This document shows positions 8,839-17,130 of a stretch of 64,000 nucleotides of DNA, in pieces. Made by a program: the position numbers and the translations under genes. Numbering within the stretch: position 1 is the first letter of the stretch; each line of letters opens with the position of its first letter. Under the pieces are notes generated by a model. The model did not search any database. It had not been told where the DNA came from and worked only from the letters and a program-made list of their open reading frames with translations. This stretch comes from Parapedobacter indicus (lineage in GTDB: Bacteria > Bacteroidota > Bacteroidia > Sphingobacteriales > Sphingobacteriaceae), in assembly GCF_900113765.1 (NCBI RefSeq), contig NZ_FOQO01000005.1, positions 354,748 to 418,747 of the forward strand, in the 5' to 3' direction.

Positions 8839-9828
8839 ATGAAACGACGGTTTTACTCTTTGCTTATATTGTTGCTAGTTTGCATCTCAATAGGCCGGGC
8901 TCAAATTTATGATTTGGATGAATTACGTTACCGGCCCGATTCCAATAGCCTTAAGGTAGAAAAATCTGAACCGGGAATCCGCCCGGTTAAACTACCGATG
9001 TCTACCTTGGATCTGAAAGTGATTTATTGGCGGCATTGGTCATCTTTTGGTATTAACGCCAATCAAGCTTCTTTCAGTGATAACTGGACCGGTGGGGGTG
9101 TTAATTCAATTTCAGTAGGCGCGCTGATTAACCATAAGTCCGACTATACGCGCAATAACACGAATTTCGTGACCGAATTGATGTTGCAGTATGGAAAGCA
9201 GAAAAACAAAGACCAACTGCCCCGTAAAAACAATGACCGTATTTTTTGGGATAATAAACTGTCGTTGAAGATCTCTAACTTTTGGTCAATTTATACCTCA
9301 CTGACATTTGAAAGCCAATTTGATGTGGGATTGATGTATGGCAAAGATGAAGAAGGAAATGAATTTGTGAGAACAGATACCACCCTTTCTGCATTTATGG
9401 CTCCGGGGTATCTCACTGAATCTTTCGGGGTTGAATACAAGCCGGATAATACATTTTCGCTGCGTATCGGTACAGGAACCGCTCGGCAAACATTTATTTT
9501 GGATGATCGCGTCGTACCGACGTTTACTCCGCGATTCGGGGTGGAACCCGGACGAAGATTTCGGAACGACCTCGCATTTCAGCTGACGGCCAATTTGGAT
9601 CGAAATATTGGTAAGAATCTCAATCTGAAAAGTCGTTATAATATGTTTGCTAACTACGAAGAGCTTAGTGATCCGGCTCATCGGCTGGATGCCACACTTA
9701 CCGCATCGGTAACCCGGTTGATTAACGTGACGCTAAGCGGTATCTTATTGTACGACAGCCGACAGCACGAAGAAGTCCAGACCAGCCAAACACTGGCATT
9801 GGGCCTTCTGTACAAAATCCCGAGATAA
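8839..9828 (+). CDS. DUF3078 domain outer-membrane protein
   Basis: A 329-residue protein with a signal peptide (ends IGRA-QIY) and a run of alternating beta strands ending in the aromatic/basic YKIPR, as expected for an outer-membrane barrel. The NANQASFSDNWTGGGVNSIS segment (about 75-94) is typical of DUF3078. These proteins are abundant in Bacteroidota and have no known function. It ends two bases before the amidase gene, so the two are probably co-transcribed, consistent with an envelope role. Confidence 0.8.
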   Translation: MKRRFYSLLILLLVCISIGRAQIYDLDELRYRPDSNSLKVEKSEPGIRPVKLPMSTLDLKVIYWRHWSSFGINANQASFSDNWTGGGVNSISVGALINHKSDYTRNNTNFVTELMLQYGKQKNKDQLPRKNNDRIFWDNKLSLKISNFWSIYTSLTFESQFDVGLMYGKDEEGNEFVRTDTTLSAFMAPGYLTESFGVEYKPDNTFSLRIGTGTARQTFILDDRVVPTFTPRFGVEPGRRFRNDLAFQLTANLDRNIGKNLNLKSRYNMFANYEELSDPAHRLDATLTASVTRLINVTLSGILLYDSRQHEEVQTSQTLALGLLYKIPR

Positions 9829-9830
9829 CC

Positions 9831-10718
9831 ATGGTGCGAGGCGGCATTTGCACGATACACAAAGCGATGTCGATTTTGTTGGCGGCATTGGTGTTCTCCG
9901 CATGTACCGCTAATCGCTATGCAAAAACGAATAAGCAATATAGGCAGCAACTGAAAGTATTCACAGAGCAGATGCAGGCGCCTTTGCCGTATGCGACTCC
10001 TCGTCTGGTTGCCACCTATGATTCGACGACAGGCGTGACCGCCGTATCTGAGATTCCACAAACCAAACGCGAGGCACGCCAGGTCGCATCCATTCATTTT
10101 AATTTGCGCAAACCCAATTACGTGATCATTCATCACACGGCACAGGATAGTCTGGAACAAACGCTGCGTACATTCACCGTCCCGCATTCAGAGGTAAGTG
10201 CACATTATGTAATCGGGCGTGATGGGGAAGTCTATCAACTGCTTAACGATTATGTACGCGGGTGGCATGCGGGGGTCGGAAAATGGGGTACCGTAACCGA
10301 TTTAAATTCCATATCGTTGGGGGTCGAATTGGATAACAATGGTAAGGAGCCTTTCACCGAACCGCAGATTTATAGCTTGTTGAATCTTCTGGACACGCTG
10401 CAGCAGCGATATAACATCCCTCCTACTAATTTCATTGCGCATTCGGATATTGCCCCATCCCGCAAAGTGGATCCAAGTGCATTCTTCCCCTGGAAGCGCC
10501 TTGCAGCGTGTGGTTTCGGGCTTTGGCCCGACGAGGTGCTGATGACACCTCCCGAAAATTTTAATCCCGAAGACGCACTGCGCATCATCGGTTACGACAC
10601 CAGCAATCTGGATGCAGCAATCAAAGCGTTCAAACTGCACTATATACAAAATGATGTCAGTGGCGAACTAACGGATTACGATCTCAGCGTGTTGTATAGT
10701 CTATATCGTAAGCGATAA
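9831..10718 (+). CDS. N-acetylmuramoyl-L-alanine amidase (Amidase_2) lipoprotein
   Basis: A 295-residue lipoprotein: the lipobox is LVFSAC with Cys25, and an internal ATG at 9867 would give a more ordinary 13-residue signal start. The Amidase_2/PGRP domain spans about 95-240. Zinc ligands are visible as H102 in YVIIHHTAQ, the His of FIAHSDIAP and the acidic residue of KVDPS; the WHAG and GVELDN strands are also conserved. It should cut the amide between MurNAc and the stem peptide. The C-terminal 50 residues look like a truncated peptidoglycan-binding helix bundle. It completes a set of three wall hydrolases in 4 kb. Confidence 0.9.
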   Translation: MVRGGICTIHKAMSILLAALVFSACTANRYAKTNKQYRQQLKVFTEQMQAPLPYATPRLVATYDSTTGVTAVSEIPQTKREARQVASIHFNLRKPNYVIIHHTAQDSLEQTLRTFTVPHSEVSAHYVIGRDGEVYQLLNDYVRGWHAGVGKWGTVTDLNSISLGVELDNNGKEPFTEPQIYSLLNLLDTLQQRYNIPPTNFIAHSDIAPSRKVDPSAFFPWKRLAACGFGLWPDEVLMTPPENFNPEDALRIIGYDTSNLDAAIKAFKLHYIQNDVSGELTDYDLSVLYSLYRKR

Positions 10719-10724
10719 CGTTAC

Positions 10725-12440
10725 TTATTGTGTGGATACGCTCGTTCCGATGGATTGCTGATTTGAACGCGTGCCCTGAAATAGCAGCGAGAATAAAACC
10801 ACTCCAGCACACCCCACTAGATTAAGCCAGAGGAAAGCCATGACATCAAACCACCAAAAGGATACCACGACAACCTCAGTAAGAACAGCTGCCGCAAGCA
10901 CGGCTTTCCCACCGGCTCGTTTTACATAAAATGCGACGACAAAAATACCCAGAATGGTGCCGTAAAACAGCGAGCCCAAGATGTTAACGGCCTCCAATAA
11001 ATTGCCCAGTTTGCTGGCGTAGAGGGCAATGACGATGCAAAATATCCCCCACATCAAAGTGAATACGCGTGAAGCTGACAGATACCTGCGTTCGCTGCCT
11101 GTTTTGCTGACAAAACGTTTGTAGATATCGATGACGGTAGTGGATGCCAGGGAATTGATAGCGCCGGATGTCGCACCCATGGAAGCCATAAATACAATAG
11201 CTACTAACAGCCCAATCAGGCCTTTCGGGAAATTTTCCGTCACGAAGGAGAGAAAAATATAATTGTTGTCATTGGTGTCGGCCATGGCATCGTTGGCTTG
11301 CATCAACTCCACCAAGTCCTGTCGGATTTCCTTGGTTCGCAAGTCTGTACCCTGCAGTTGGTCGCGGACCTCTGCAATAACAGCTTCATCGCCGTTATCC
11401 AATGCCGCAGTCAATCGATGTATCTGTTTCTTTTTTTCTTCAAAAATAGCGTGGTGCTCCGCTTTCAGTTCCGCTACTTGGTCAGCATATGGACTGTTCT
11501 CAATTCGATGGAGTTCATATTTGTTGAAGAATATGGGTGGACTGTTGTACTGATAAAAGGCGAATACCAAAACGCCGATCAGCAAAATGGCAAACTGCAT
11601 GGGGACCTTAAGCAACCCGTTCATAAGTAATCCGATTCGGCTGTCACGGATCGATGAGCCGGTGAGGTAACGGCCCACTTGGCTTTGATCCGTACCAAAA
11701 TAGGAAAGCTGTAGAAAAAAACCGCCGATAAGGCCGCTCCACAGGGTATATTGATTGTTCCAGTCGAAAGAAAGATCGATGGCGTTAGCCTTGCCCGATT
11801 TGCCGGCAATGTGCAGTGCCTTGGAAAGACCAATATCGTCGGGCAACATATAAATCACCAATATGCCTGCGGTGAGGAGGCCGCCGAAAATAATGGTCAT
11901 TTGAAGCAGTTGCGTATACGACACGGCTTTGGTACCACCATAAACGGTATAGAGCACTACGAGTGTGCCCATGAAAAGGGTGGTATAAACGACATTGATC
12001 TGAAGAATGCTTGATAAGATAATTGCAGGCGCATAGATCGTGATGCCGGTAGATAGGCCCCGTTGAATCAAAAAAAGCAATGCGGTAAACGCGCGTGTGC
12101 GTACGTCAAAACGTTTCTCCAGGAATTCATAAGCTGTATAGACCCGCAACCGATGGAAAATAGGGACAAACGAAATGCTCAATACAATCATCGCCAGGGG
12201 CAAACCAAAATAGAATTGGACGAAACTCATACCGGAGGAATAAGCCAGCCCTGGAGCCGAAAGGAAGGTAATGGCGCTTGCCTGGGTGGCCATCACAGAT
12301 AAAGCTACGTGATACCAAGGTAGTGACTTATTACCCAAAAGGTATCCGTCGATGTTGCGAATTCCTTTGCTCTTGTATACGCCGTAGGCGACAATCAGCA
12401 ACAACGTGCAAAATAACACAGCCCAATCTGTCGTACTCAT
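10725..12440 (-). CDS. Sodium:solute symporter (SSS family)
   Basis: A 571-residue symporter with about 13 membrane segments. The second segment region FAYS-like motif (ATQASAITFLSAPGLAYSSGMSF) and the SYFGTDQSQVGRYLT motif are characteristic of SSS/sialic-acid-type carriers. A soluble insertion of about 80 residues, rich in Glu and Lys, lies between segments in the middle (from NSPPIFFNKYELHR to MADTNDNNY). I chose the ATG at 12440 because it overlaps the stop of a 39-codon gene as ATGA. It is the last gene of a PIG-L deacetylase operon and probably imports the deacetylated or released sugar product with Na+. Confidence 0.88.
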   Translation of the reverse strand: MSTTDWAVLFCTLLLIVAYGVYKSKGIRNIDGYLLGNKSLPWYHVALSVMATQASAITFLSAPGLAYSSGMSFVQFYFGLPLAMIVLSISFVPIFHRLRVYTAYEFLEKRFDVRTRAFTALLFLIQRGLSTGITIYAPAIILSSILQINVVYTTLFMGTLVVLYTVYGGTKAVSYTQLLQMTIIFGGLLTAGILVIYMLPDDIGLSKALHIAGKSGKANAIDLSFDWNNQYTLWSGLIGGFFLQLSYFGTDQSQVGRYLTGSSIRDSRIGLLMNGLLKVPMQFAILLIGVLVFAFYQYNSPPIFFNKYELHRIENSPYADQVAELKAEHHAIFEEKKKQIHRLTAALDNGDEAVIAEVRDQLQGTDLRTKEIRQDLVELMQANDAMADTNDNNYIFLSFVTENFPKGLIGLLVAIVFMASMGATSGAINSLASTTVIDIYKRFVSKTGSERRYLSASRVFTLMWGIFCIVIALYASKLGNLLEAVNILGSLFYGTILGIFVVAFYVKRAGGKAVLAAAVLTEVVVVSFWWFDVMAFLWLNLVGCAGVVLFSLLFQGTRSNQQSIGTSVSTQ

Positions 12441-12556
12441 CCGAAGTGATTGGTGAACAAATAAAATAACAGGATAAGTACCAGCAACCAGAGCACTACG
12501 ATCCAATAAAAGCGCTTCCAGTTACGGATAAAGGGAGGAAGTCCCTTATCGGTCAT
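12437..12556 (-). CDS. 39-aa single-membrane-span protein coupled to the symporter
   Basis: A 39-codon gene starting ATG at 12556 and overlapping the upstream 66-aa gene by 11 bases and the symporter start by four (ATGA). The product begins MTDKGLPPFIRNWKRFYWIV and ends in a hydrophobic span (VVLWLLVLILLFYLF) followed by TNHFG. The basic, aromatic N-terminus before the span indicates an N-in orientation. The tight coupling on both sides argues that it is translated. Small membrane proteins accompany several SSS carriers (YhdT with PanF, YjcH with ActP), so an accessory subunit is a reasonable inference; this one resembles neither by length. Confidence 0.72.
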   Translation of the reverse strand: MTDKGLPPFIRNWKRFYWIVVLWLLVLILLFYLFTNHFG

Positions 12557-12746
12557 GCTCGCGCCCTTTGAGGAGATTGCCCACAAAAAAGCCGGCAAGA
12601 GCCACCCCTACTACGATACCAATGATGGCACCGAGAAAACTTTCCTGGATGTAACCGCCCGTTAGTCCGCCAAATACGGCACCAAGCAAATAAAAATAAC
12701 CGGTGATGTTTTTTTCGGTGGATGGCTCTTCGATGTGTTTTTCCAT
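12546..12746 (-). CDS. Small two-span, Gly-rich membrane protein
   Basis: A 66-residue protein from the ATG at 12746 (MEKHIEEPSTEKNI). A polar, acidic start is followed by two hydrophobic glycine-rich spans (YFYLLGAVFGGLTGGYIQ and GAIIGIVVGVALAGFFVG) and a basic tail (KGREHDR). The Gly-zipper spacing suggests tight helix packing. A TTG 21 bases earlier is in frame but would overlap the PIG-L stop. I do not recognise the family. It lies between the deacetylase (18 bases) and the 39-aa gene (overlap), so the four genes probably form one transcript. Confidence 0.72.
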   Translation of the reverse strand: MEKHIEEPSTEKNITGYFYLLGAVFGGLTGGYIQESFLGAIIGIVVGVALAGFFVGNLLKGREHDR

Positions 12747-12763
12747 GACAATACCTTGTTTAA

Positions 12764-15199
12764 TCAATTGGGTTTTGCGAGCAAATTTACAAATAATCTA
12801 TATGCCCCGGGCACGCCGGCAGGCAATTGTCTGAAAAAAGCAAGGGATGTATAAACAAAGTTACCTTTTCCATACCGGGCTACCAGCAGCGATCCATTGC
12901 TGGGAGCTTCTTCGGGGTCTGCCATGCGCAGGGGTTGGTCATATTGACGATCAGCCTTGCCGGCAAAATATAGACCGCGTTCCTGAATCCAGCCATCAAA
13001 ATCGGCAGTTGTGATCTTGTTTGGATAATTCAGCACCCGGCTATTAGGGCTCAATAACGTCACAGGGGCAGTTTCGTCGGTTACCCTGCTTCTGCTTAAG
13101 GTCAACGGGTAAGGGCCCAAGTTAGATACTGGCAATCCGCTACTTACGTTATATTGCACCAGTAACGTACCGCCGTTCTTAACGTAAGCTAGTAAATGAG
13201 GTTGCATATACCGCATGCGTTCATTTACATTGTATAAGCGTATCCCAGTAACGATGGCGTCGTATTGCGATAAGTTATCTGAGAGAACATCTTGTTCGTT
13301 CAGTATATCCACACGCAATCCAATTTCCCGCAGCGCTTGCGGAATCAAATCGCCTGCACCTGGCAAATAGCCGATGCGCGTTGCTGATACACCGGTTTCA
13401 ACTTTGCTTAGGCGGACGATAGCGGGAGGAAACCATGTAATGCGGGGAATATGATCGTGTGCAATTGAACGGATAGCGTAGGCCTTCTCTGTCGAATCTG
13501 CATATTTCAAAGTAATAGTCAATGAATCGGAAAGCGATGCGTCCGCTGCTGGGTAGATCGTGAATTTAGCAGTGACTTCTTCGGATTTTTCTGAGAAATA
13601 CAGCGGTATCTGCCGGGGCTCAGCCCGCCAGCCTGATGGCAGATCGACGAAGGCTGTGGCAGATACCTGATCCTGTGTATGCGCCGTAAAGACAGCTTCC
13701 AATGTCTTTGGTTCATCGCCGTTGAATACGAACGCCTTTTGGCCAAGGTTGGCCGTTATCGGTGGCGCAATGGTCAACGGTTCATATACTTCGCCCCGGA
13801 CTGGGTGAGTATATTTATAAACAATCGGACGTTCAAAAGCGAGTTCTTTGCCATTAATGCGCAAAGTGACGGAAGTTTTGGGAACGTCGATGTTAGTAGG
13901 TCGACCCACATCTTCTTGGTGATTTATTACAAAACTGCCCAAGCCATGCGGGCTACGGAGCCAGTAGGGTTGCGTAATGCGGTTAGCCGCAATGGTAGAA
14001 GACTCTTCGTAAGGCTCGTTGTAGGTCAACGTCGTATTCCCGATGGACACTTCTACACCGGGGCGTCGTACGATGAATGTCGTGCTGATGGGAATCTCTT
14101 CACCGACCGCATATTTAGCCACAGGAGCATAACTTTCAAACCAGATTCCGCCGCATGCGATAATCAATTCTTTGATCTCGTTAGTTTTTCGTTCCCTCCA
14201 GTAGGTATCTTTGACTTTTTCCACCTCTGTGAGAAGGGAGAGCAACCCATTGATCGAATTTTCGGGGTGGGCTTCGTCAAAGGCATCGTAAAGAGTAGTG
14301 ACCAATTGCGAAATAGACTTGCCTCCTTCCACCCGCGTCCACGACGTTCCGATTCCGTCGAATAGTTCCTTTTCAGGGGCATCGCCGGCCAACATCTCAA
14401 ACCGCTCGATGCTATTTCCTCGTTGTCTGGCAGATCCGAATCCTTGGCTTTTATGGTTAGACCGGCTTTCTGCGGCGATTTCACCGTAAGACTCACCAAG
14501 AAATGGGTTGTAATCACCAATGTTTATAAGTAAATGTGCTGTCGAGGGCGGAGATCCCTGGAAGAAGCTGGAGGTATTCCAAAGCAGCCGTTTGGCCTGC
14601 CATACGGATACTTGGGTAAGTTGCTCGGGGAATTGGGAAGGATCTGCGGCTGCCTTGAATGCTTCGATAGCTAATAGTGCTGATGCCTGATGGTGCCCAT
14701 GTCCCGCCCGCTCATCAGGCGGAAAGCGAGTGATAATGACATCTGGCCGGAATTTTCGGATTGTCCATACAGCATCTGCCAATATATTTTCACGGCCCCA
14801 GAATCGGAATGTCTCATCCCATGTTTTCGAAAATCCAAAGTCGAGTGCCCGCGAGAAAAACTGTTCCCCCCCGTCGACGCCCCGTGCGGCAAGGAGCTCC
14901 TGCGTACGGATCAGTCCGAGTTCTTCTGCCTGTTCGGTGCCGATGAGGTTTTGACCGCCGTCGCCACGGGTCAATGAAAGATAGCCGGTCCGGTATAGTT
15001 TCTCTTTCGCCAACCAGGCAATTAACCGGGTATTTTCGTCGTCCGGATGGGCGGCAAAATATAGGGCGGAACCCAAGGTGTTTAATTTCTTGATAGCTTG
15101 TTTGATTTCACCAGCGTGCTTCGGTTTTTGCGTTTGGGTAATTGCGGATAGGGGAACGAAAAGAAATGAAAAGAAAAGGGCAGTACGACTTATGTTCAT
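12764..15199 (-). CDS. Secreted PIG-L family deacetylase, multi-domain
   Basis: An 811-residue protein with a signal peptide (about 1-22). The N-terminal PIG-L (LmbE) domain has the metal motif AAHPDDE (49-55) and the distal ligand motif GHGHH (166-170), so it is expected to be an active zinc N-acetylglucosaminyl-type deacetylase. The middle is two or three beta domains, one with an alpha-galactosidase NEW3-like look (VFTAHTQDQVSATAFVDLPS). The C-terminal 170 residues form a ThuA/glutamine-amidotransferase-like fold (IVTGIRLYNVNERM). ATG 15199 gives the signal peptide. The substrate is probably an extracellular amino-sugar glycan or glycoside. It heads the operon with the symporter. Confidence 0.88.
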   Translation of the reverse strand: MNISRTALFFSFLFVPLSAITQTQKPKHAGEIKQAIKKLNTLGSALYFAAHPDDENTRLIAWLAKEKLYRTGYLSLTRGDGGQNLIGTEQAEELGLIRTQELLAARGVDGGEQFFSRALDFGFSKTWDETFRFWGRENILADAVWTIRKFRPDVIITRFPPDERAGHGHHQASALLAIEAFKAAADPSQFPEQLTQVSVWQAKRLLWNTSSFFQGSPPSTAHLLINIGDYNPFLGESYGEIAAESRSNHKSQGFGSARQRGNSIERFEMLAGDAPEKELFDGIGTSWTRVEGGKSISQLVTTLYDAFDEAHPENSINGLLSLLTEVEKVKDTYWRERKTNEIKELIIACGGIWFESYAPVAKYAVGEEIPISTTFIVRRPGVEVSIGNTTLTYNEPYEESSTIAANRITQPYWLRSPHGLGSFVINHQEDVGRPTNIDVPKTSVTLRINGKELAFERPIVYKYTHPVRGEVYEPLTIAPPITANLGQKAFVFNGDEPKTLEAVFTAHTQDQVSATAFVDLPSGWRAEPRQIPLYFSEKSEEVTAKFTIYPAADASLSDSLTITLKYADSTEKAYAIRSIAHDHIPRITWFPPAIVRLSKVETGVSATRIGYLPGAGDLIPQALREIGLRVDILNEQDVLSDNLSQYDAIVTGIRLYNVNERMRYMQPHLLAYVKNGGTLLVQYNVSSGLPVSNLGPYPLTLSRSRVTDETAPVTLLSPNSRVLNYPNKITTADFDGWIQERGLYFAGKADRQYDQPLRMADPEEAPSNGSLLVARYGKGNFVYTSLAFFRQLPAGVPGAYRLFVNLLAKPN

Positions 15200-15242
15200 T
15201 CGAAATGGTTTTTTCTTTAATGGCCTCATCGAACCTGCATTT

Positions 15243-15268
15243 TCAGCGCCTTATACGTTAGGCGCTGA
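15243..15268. repeat. Inverted repeat in the PIG-L 5' leader
   Basis: TCAGCGCCT (15243-15251) and AGGCGCTGA (15260-15268) are perfect 9-bp arms around an 8-nt loop. It lies 44-69 bases upstream of the PIG-L start. No T-run follows on either strand, so it is more likely a leader hairpin or operator than an intrinsic terminator. Confidence 0.6.
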
Positions 15269-15315
15269 CATGGCAGATTTCAAGGGTTTAAAGATAAGGT
15301 TTGTGAGGGAACAAA

Positions 15316-15445
15316 ACAAAAGCCGTCCCGAAGTACATCGGGACGGCTCCTGCAAATTAACAATTAAAAAATCATTTAAATCTTAAAACCGCCCTTTAAG
15401 CAAACGCCAAAGAACTTTAAGAAGTTAACCTTTAACAACGGTAAA
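15316..15445 (-). ncRNA. Candidate small RNA or attenuated leader
   Basis: A minus-strand promoter with ideal spacing (15450-15480) and the terminator at 15321-15348 bracket about 130 bases with no reading frame of note. The transcript would contain AT-rich repeats of CTTAAAG type and end in the GC hairpin. It sits 117 bases before the PIG-L start, so it may be a free small RNA or the leader of the PIG-L operon with conditional termination. The call rests only on signal positions; it has no recognised RNA family. Confidence 0.35.
15321..15348 (-). terminator. Strong intrinsic terminator, minus strand
   Basis: AGCCGTCCCGA (15321-15331) and TCGGGACGGCT (15338-15348) form an 11-bp GC-rich perfect stem with a 6-nt loop. 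Read on the minus strand it is followed by TTTTGTTTTGTT. It could end the peroxiredoxin-thioredoxin-DUF6952 transcript or a short RNA from the promoter at 15450-15480. Confidence 0.85.
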
Positions 15446-15449
15446 GTTA

Positions 15450-15480
15450 CAAAAATATGTACGATATCGTTGACTGCAAG
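15450..15480 (-). promoter_or_regulatory. Predicted minus-strand promoter with a palindrome in the spacer
   Basis: On the minus strand CTTG (15480-15477), a 19-nt spacer and TATTTTTG (15457-15450) fit the Bacteroidota consensus. The spacer contains the palindrome ACGATATCGT (15461-15470), a plausible operator. It points away from DUF6952 and toward the PIG-L operon. Confidence 0.6.
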
Positions 15481-15518
15481 GCGACAAGTTTTCCACAAAT
15501 AAACGGTTTTAAACATTG

Positions 15519-15779
15519 TTACGCCTTGTCAATCGACCCGAGTACCCGCTTCATAAATGTATTGACCGCTTCTTTCCGCTCAACTCCGCTTTTCACCAAC
15601 TTATCTACTTCAATGGCGCCATACATATTCGAAATTAACTCACCGATGACATCTAACTCTTCGTCCTTCAGCGTGGGTACTTCGATAAGCGATTCAAGGG
15701 TTTCGATGGTTTCCAAGACATAGTCCTGGTCGTTTTGTTCGATGAATTCAGCCAGGTGTTTAATTATGGGTAACTTCAT
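15519..15779 (-). CDS. DUF6952 family protein
   Basis: An 86-residue, acidic, helical protein (MKLPIIKHLAEFIEQNDQDY...) belonging to the DUF6952 family, which is nearly confined to Bacteroidota and has no assigned function. The conserved EELDVIGELISNMYGAIEV stretch (about 40-58) is intact. It overlaps the thioredoxin gene by 20 bases and follows peroxiredoxin, an arrangement found repeatedly in the phylum, so a part in thiol-based peroxide defence is likely. It contains no cysteine and so is not itself a redox enzyme. Confidence 0.82.
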   Translation of the reverse strand: MKLPIIKHLAEFIEQNDQDYVLETIETLESLIEVPTLKDEELDVIGELISNMYGAIEVDKLVKSGVERKEAVNTFMKRVLGSIDKA

Positions 15780-16074
15780 TCAATAACTCGATTAACGGGT
15801 CAAATTTATTCGTTTGTACCTGGTTCACCAGTTGACCGTTTTTGAATGCAGCAAAGGTGGGCAGGTTACTGACATTGGCCAATTGCCTTGATTGCGGAAA
15901 CCGCTCGGCATCTGCAATGACAAAGGAAATTTGTTCATTTTCTGAAGCGAGCTTTTTGAACTTCGGTTTCATGATTTTGCAGTTGCCGCACCAAGTGGCC
16001 GAATATTGTACCAAGACCACATCGTTGTTTTTTACGATGTCGAAAAGGTTGTCGTTTTCTAATTCCTGTAACAT
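15760..16074 (-). CDS. Thioredoxin family protein
   Basis: A 104-residue cytoplasmic thioredoxin fold. The active site is WCGNC (C29, C32) rather than the canonical WCGPC, and the cis-proline is in VSNLPTF. Replacing Pro by Asn between the cysteines usually raises the redox potential. It lies 69 bases downstream of the peroxiredoxin gene and overlaps DUF6952, so it is the probable reductant of that peroxiredoxin. The length is normal for a single-domain thioredoxin. Confidence 0.9.
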   Translation of the reverse strand: MLQELENDNLFDIVKNNDVVLVQYSATWCGNCKIMKPKFKKLASENEQISFVIADAERFPQSRQLANVSNLPTFAAFKNGQLVNQVQTNKFDPLIELLNEVTHN

Positions 16075-16143
16075 ACTAATTCTCCTTTTATAAGGGTAGC
16101 CCCCGTTCAGTGGAGCGCTACCGCTATCACTTGTGTGTTGTTG

Positions 16144-16788
16144 CTAGCTCAGCGAAACTTGGCTGGCTAGGTAGCTGGCTACACCGTCGCGGGTGGCGTG
16201 CATGGCGTCTTTGCCTTCCTCCCAGTTGGCGGGGCATACTTCGCCGAATTTCTGTACGTGAGCATACGCGTCGATCAGCCGGAGGTATTCTTTTACGTTA
16301 CGGCCCAACGGCATGTCATTTACACTCTCGTGAAACACCTTGCCGTCTTCGTCAATCAGGTATGTCGCCCGGAAAGTCACATTTGAGCCGTCAAATAAAT
16401 ATCCGAATTCTTCACTTTCTTTTTCTTCGCCTTCTAATATACCCAATACGCGTGACAGATTGCGGTTGGTGTCGGCCAAAATAGGATAAGTCACACCTTC
16501 GATACCGCCGTTGTCTTTCGAGGTATTTAACCAGGCAAAATGCACTTCATTGGTGTCGCACGAGGCACCAACTACCAAGGTGTTACGTTTTTCAAATTCG
16601 GGTAATGCTTCTTGGAATGCGTGTAGTTCAGTCGGACATACAAACGTAAAATCCTTTGGGTACCAGAACAGCAATACTTTTTTGCCTTTTTGGGTAGCTT
16701 CTTCAAAAATGTTGATAGACAAGTAATCACCGAGGTAATCAATTGCATCAACCGTAATGTTTGGGAATTTTTTTCCTGTTAAACTCAT
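16144..16788 (-). CDS. Typical 2-Cys peroxiredoxin (AhpC/Prx1 type)
   Basis: A 214-residue peroxiredoxin. The peroxidatic cysteine is C51 in TFVCPTE and the resolving cysteine is C185 in FGEVCPANW, so it should form the intersubunit disulfide of typical 2-Cys enzymes and reduce H2O2 and organic peroxides. I chose ATG 16788 (MSLTGKKFPN), the family start; the upstream extension is not conserved-looking. A -7 element (TATCTTTG) lies 25 bases upstream. It leads a three-gene group with thioredoxin and DUF6952. No OxyR-type gene is nearby. Confidence 0.92.
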   Translation of the reverse strand: MSLTGKKFPNITVDAIDYLGDYLSINIFEEATQKGKKVLLFWYPKDFTFVCPTELHAFQEALPEFEKRNTLVVGASCDTNEVHFAWLNTSKDNGGIEGVTYPILADTNRNLSRVLGILEGEEKESEEFGYLFDGSNVTFRATYLIDEDGKVFHESVNDMPLGRNVKEYLRLIDAYAHVQKFGEVCPANWEEGKDAMHATRDGVASYLASQVSLS

Positions 16789-16812
16789 GACTATCTGTTT
16801 ATTTTTCGAGTG

Positions 16813-16820
16813 CAAAGATA
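16813..16820 (-). promoter_or_regulatory. -7 promoter element of the peroxiredoxin gene
   Basis: TATCTTTG on the minus strand matches TAnnTTTG exactly. The upstream -33 box is poor (TTTA-like at about the right distance). The expected leader is about 20 nt. Confidence 0.6.
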
Positions 16821-17130
16821 CGGTTTATCTTGGTGGTAAATTATCGTTTTTGTCAATGGGGTATATACATCGTCTATTGCTGTCTATGACCGCTACTGTT
16901 CTCAATTCAGGAATATCAAGATCCGCTAATTAAATAGAAACAATTAATAAATCAATAATAATTAATAAATACTTTATAGGTATTTCTCCCTATGAAGTCC
17001 CTAGAAAACACCTATTATCTACCTATAATATTATAATAATTCTTAGGATTGTCATCAATTTATCGTTTAATGGTTCAGACAAATTGTGTGGGCTTCCCAA
17101 TAAAGAATTACCATTGTTTATATAAAATCG
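16821..17130. other. Non-coding AT-rich stretch
   Basis: About 310 bases between the peroxiredoxin promoter and the tRNA promoter. It is strongly AT-rich around 16920-17050, with many ATAATTAATAAA-type runs, and has no open frame, no RNA fold I recognise and no clear repeat. It may be curved DNA upstream of the tRNA gene. Confidence 0.6.

Noticed and set aside
13679..14365. 228-codon open frame on the plus strand inside the PIG-L gene
   Set aside because: Antisense to a well-supported coding region and with composition of a shadow frame.
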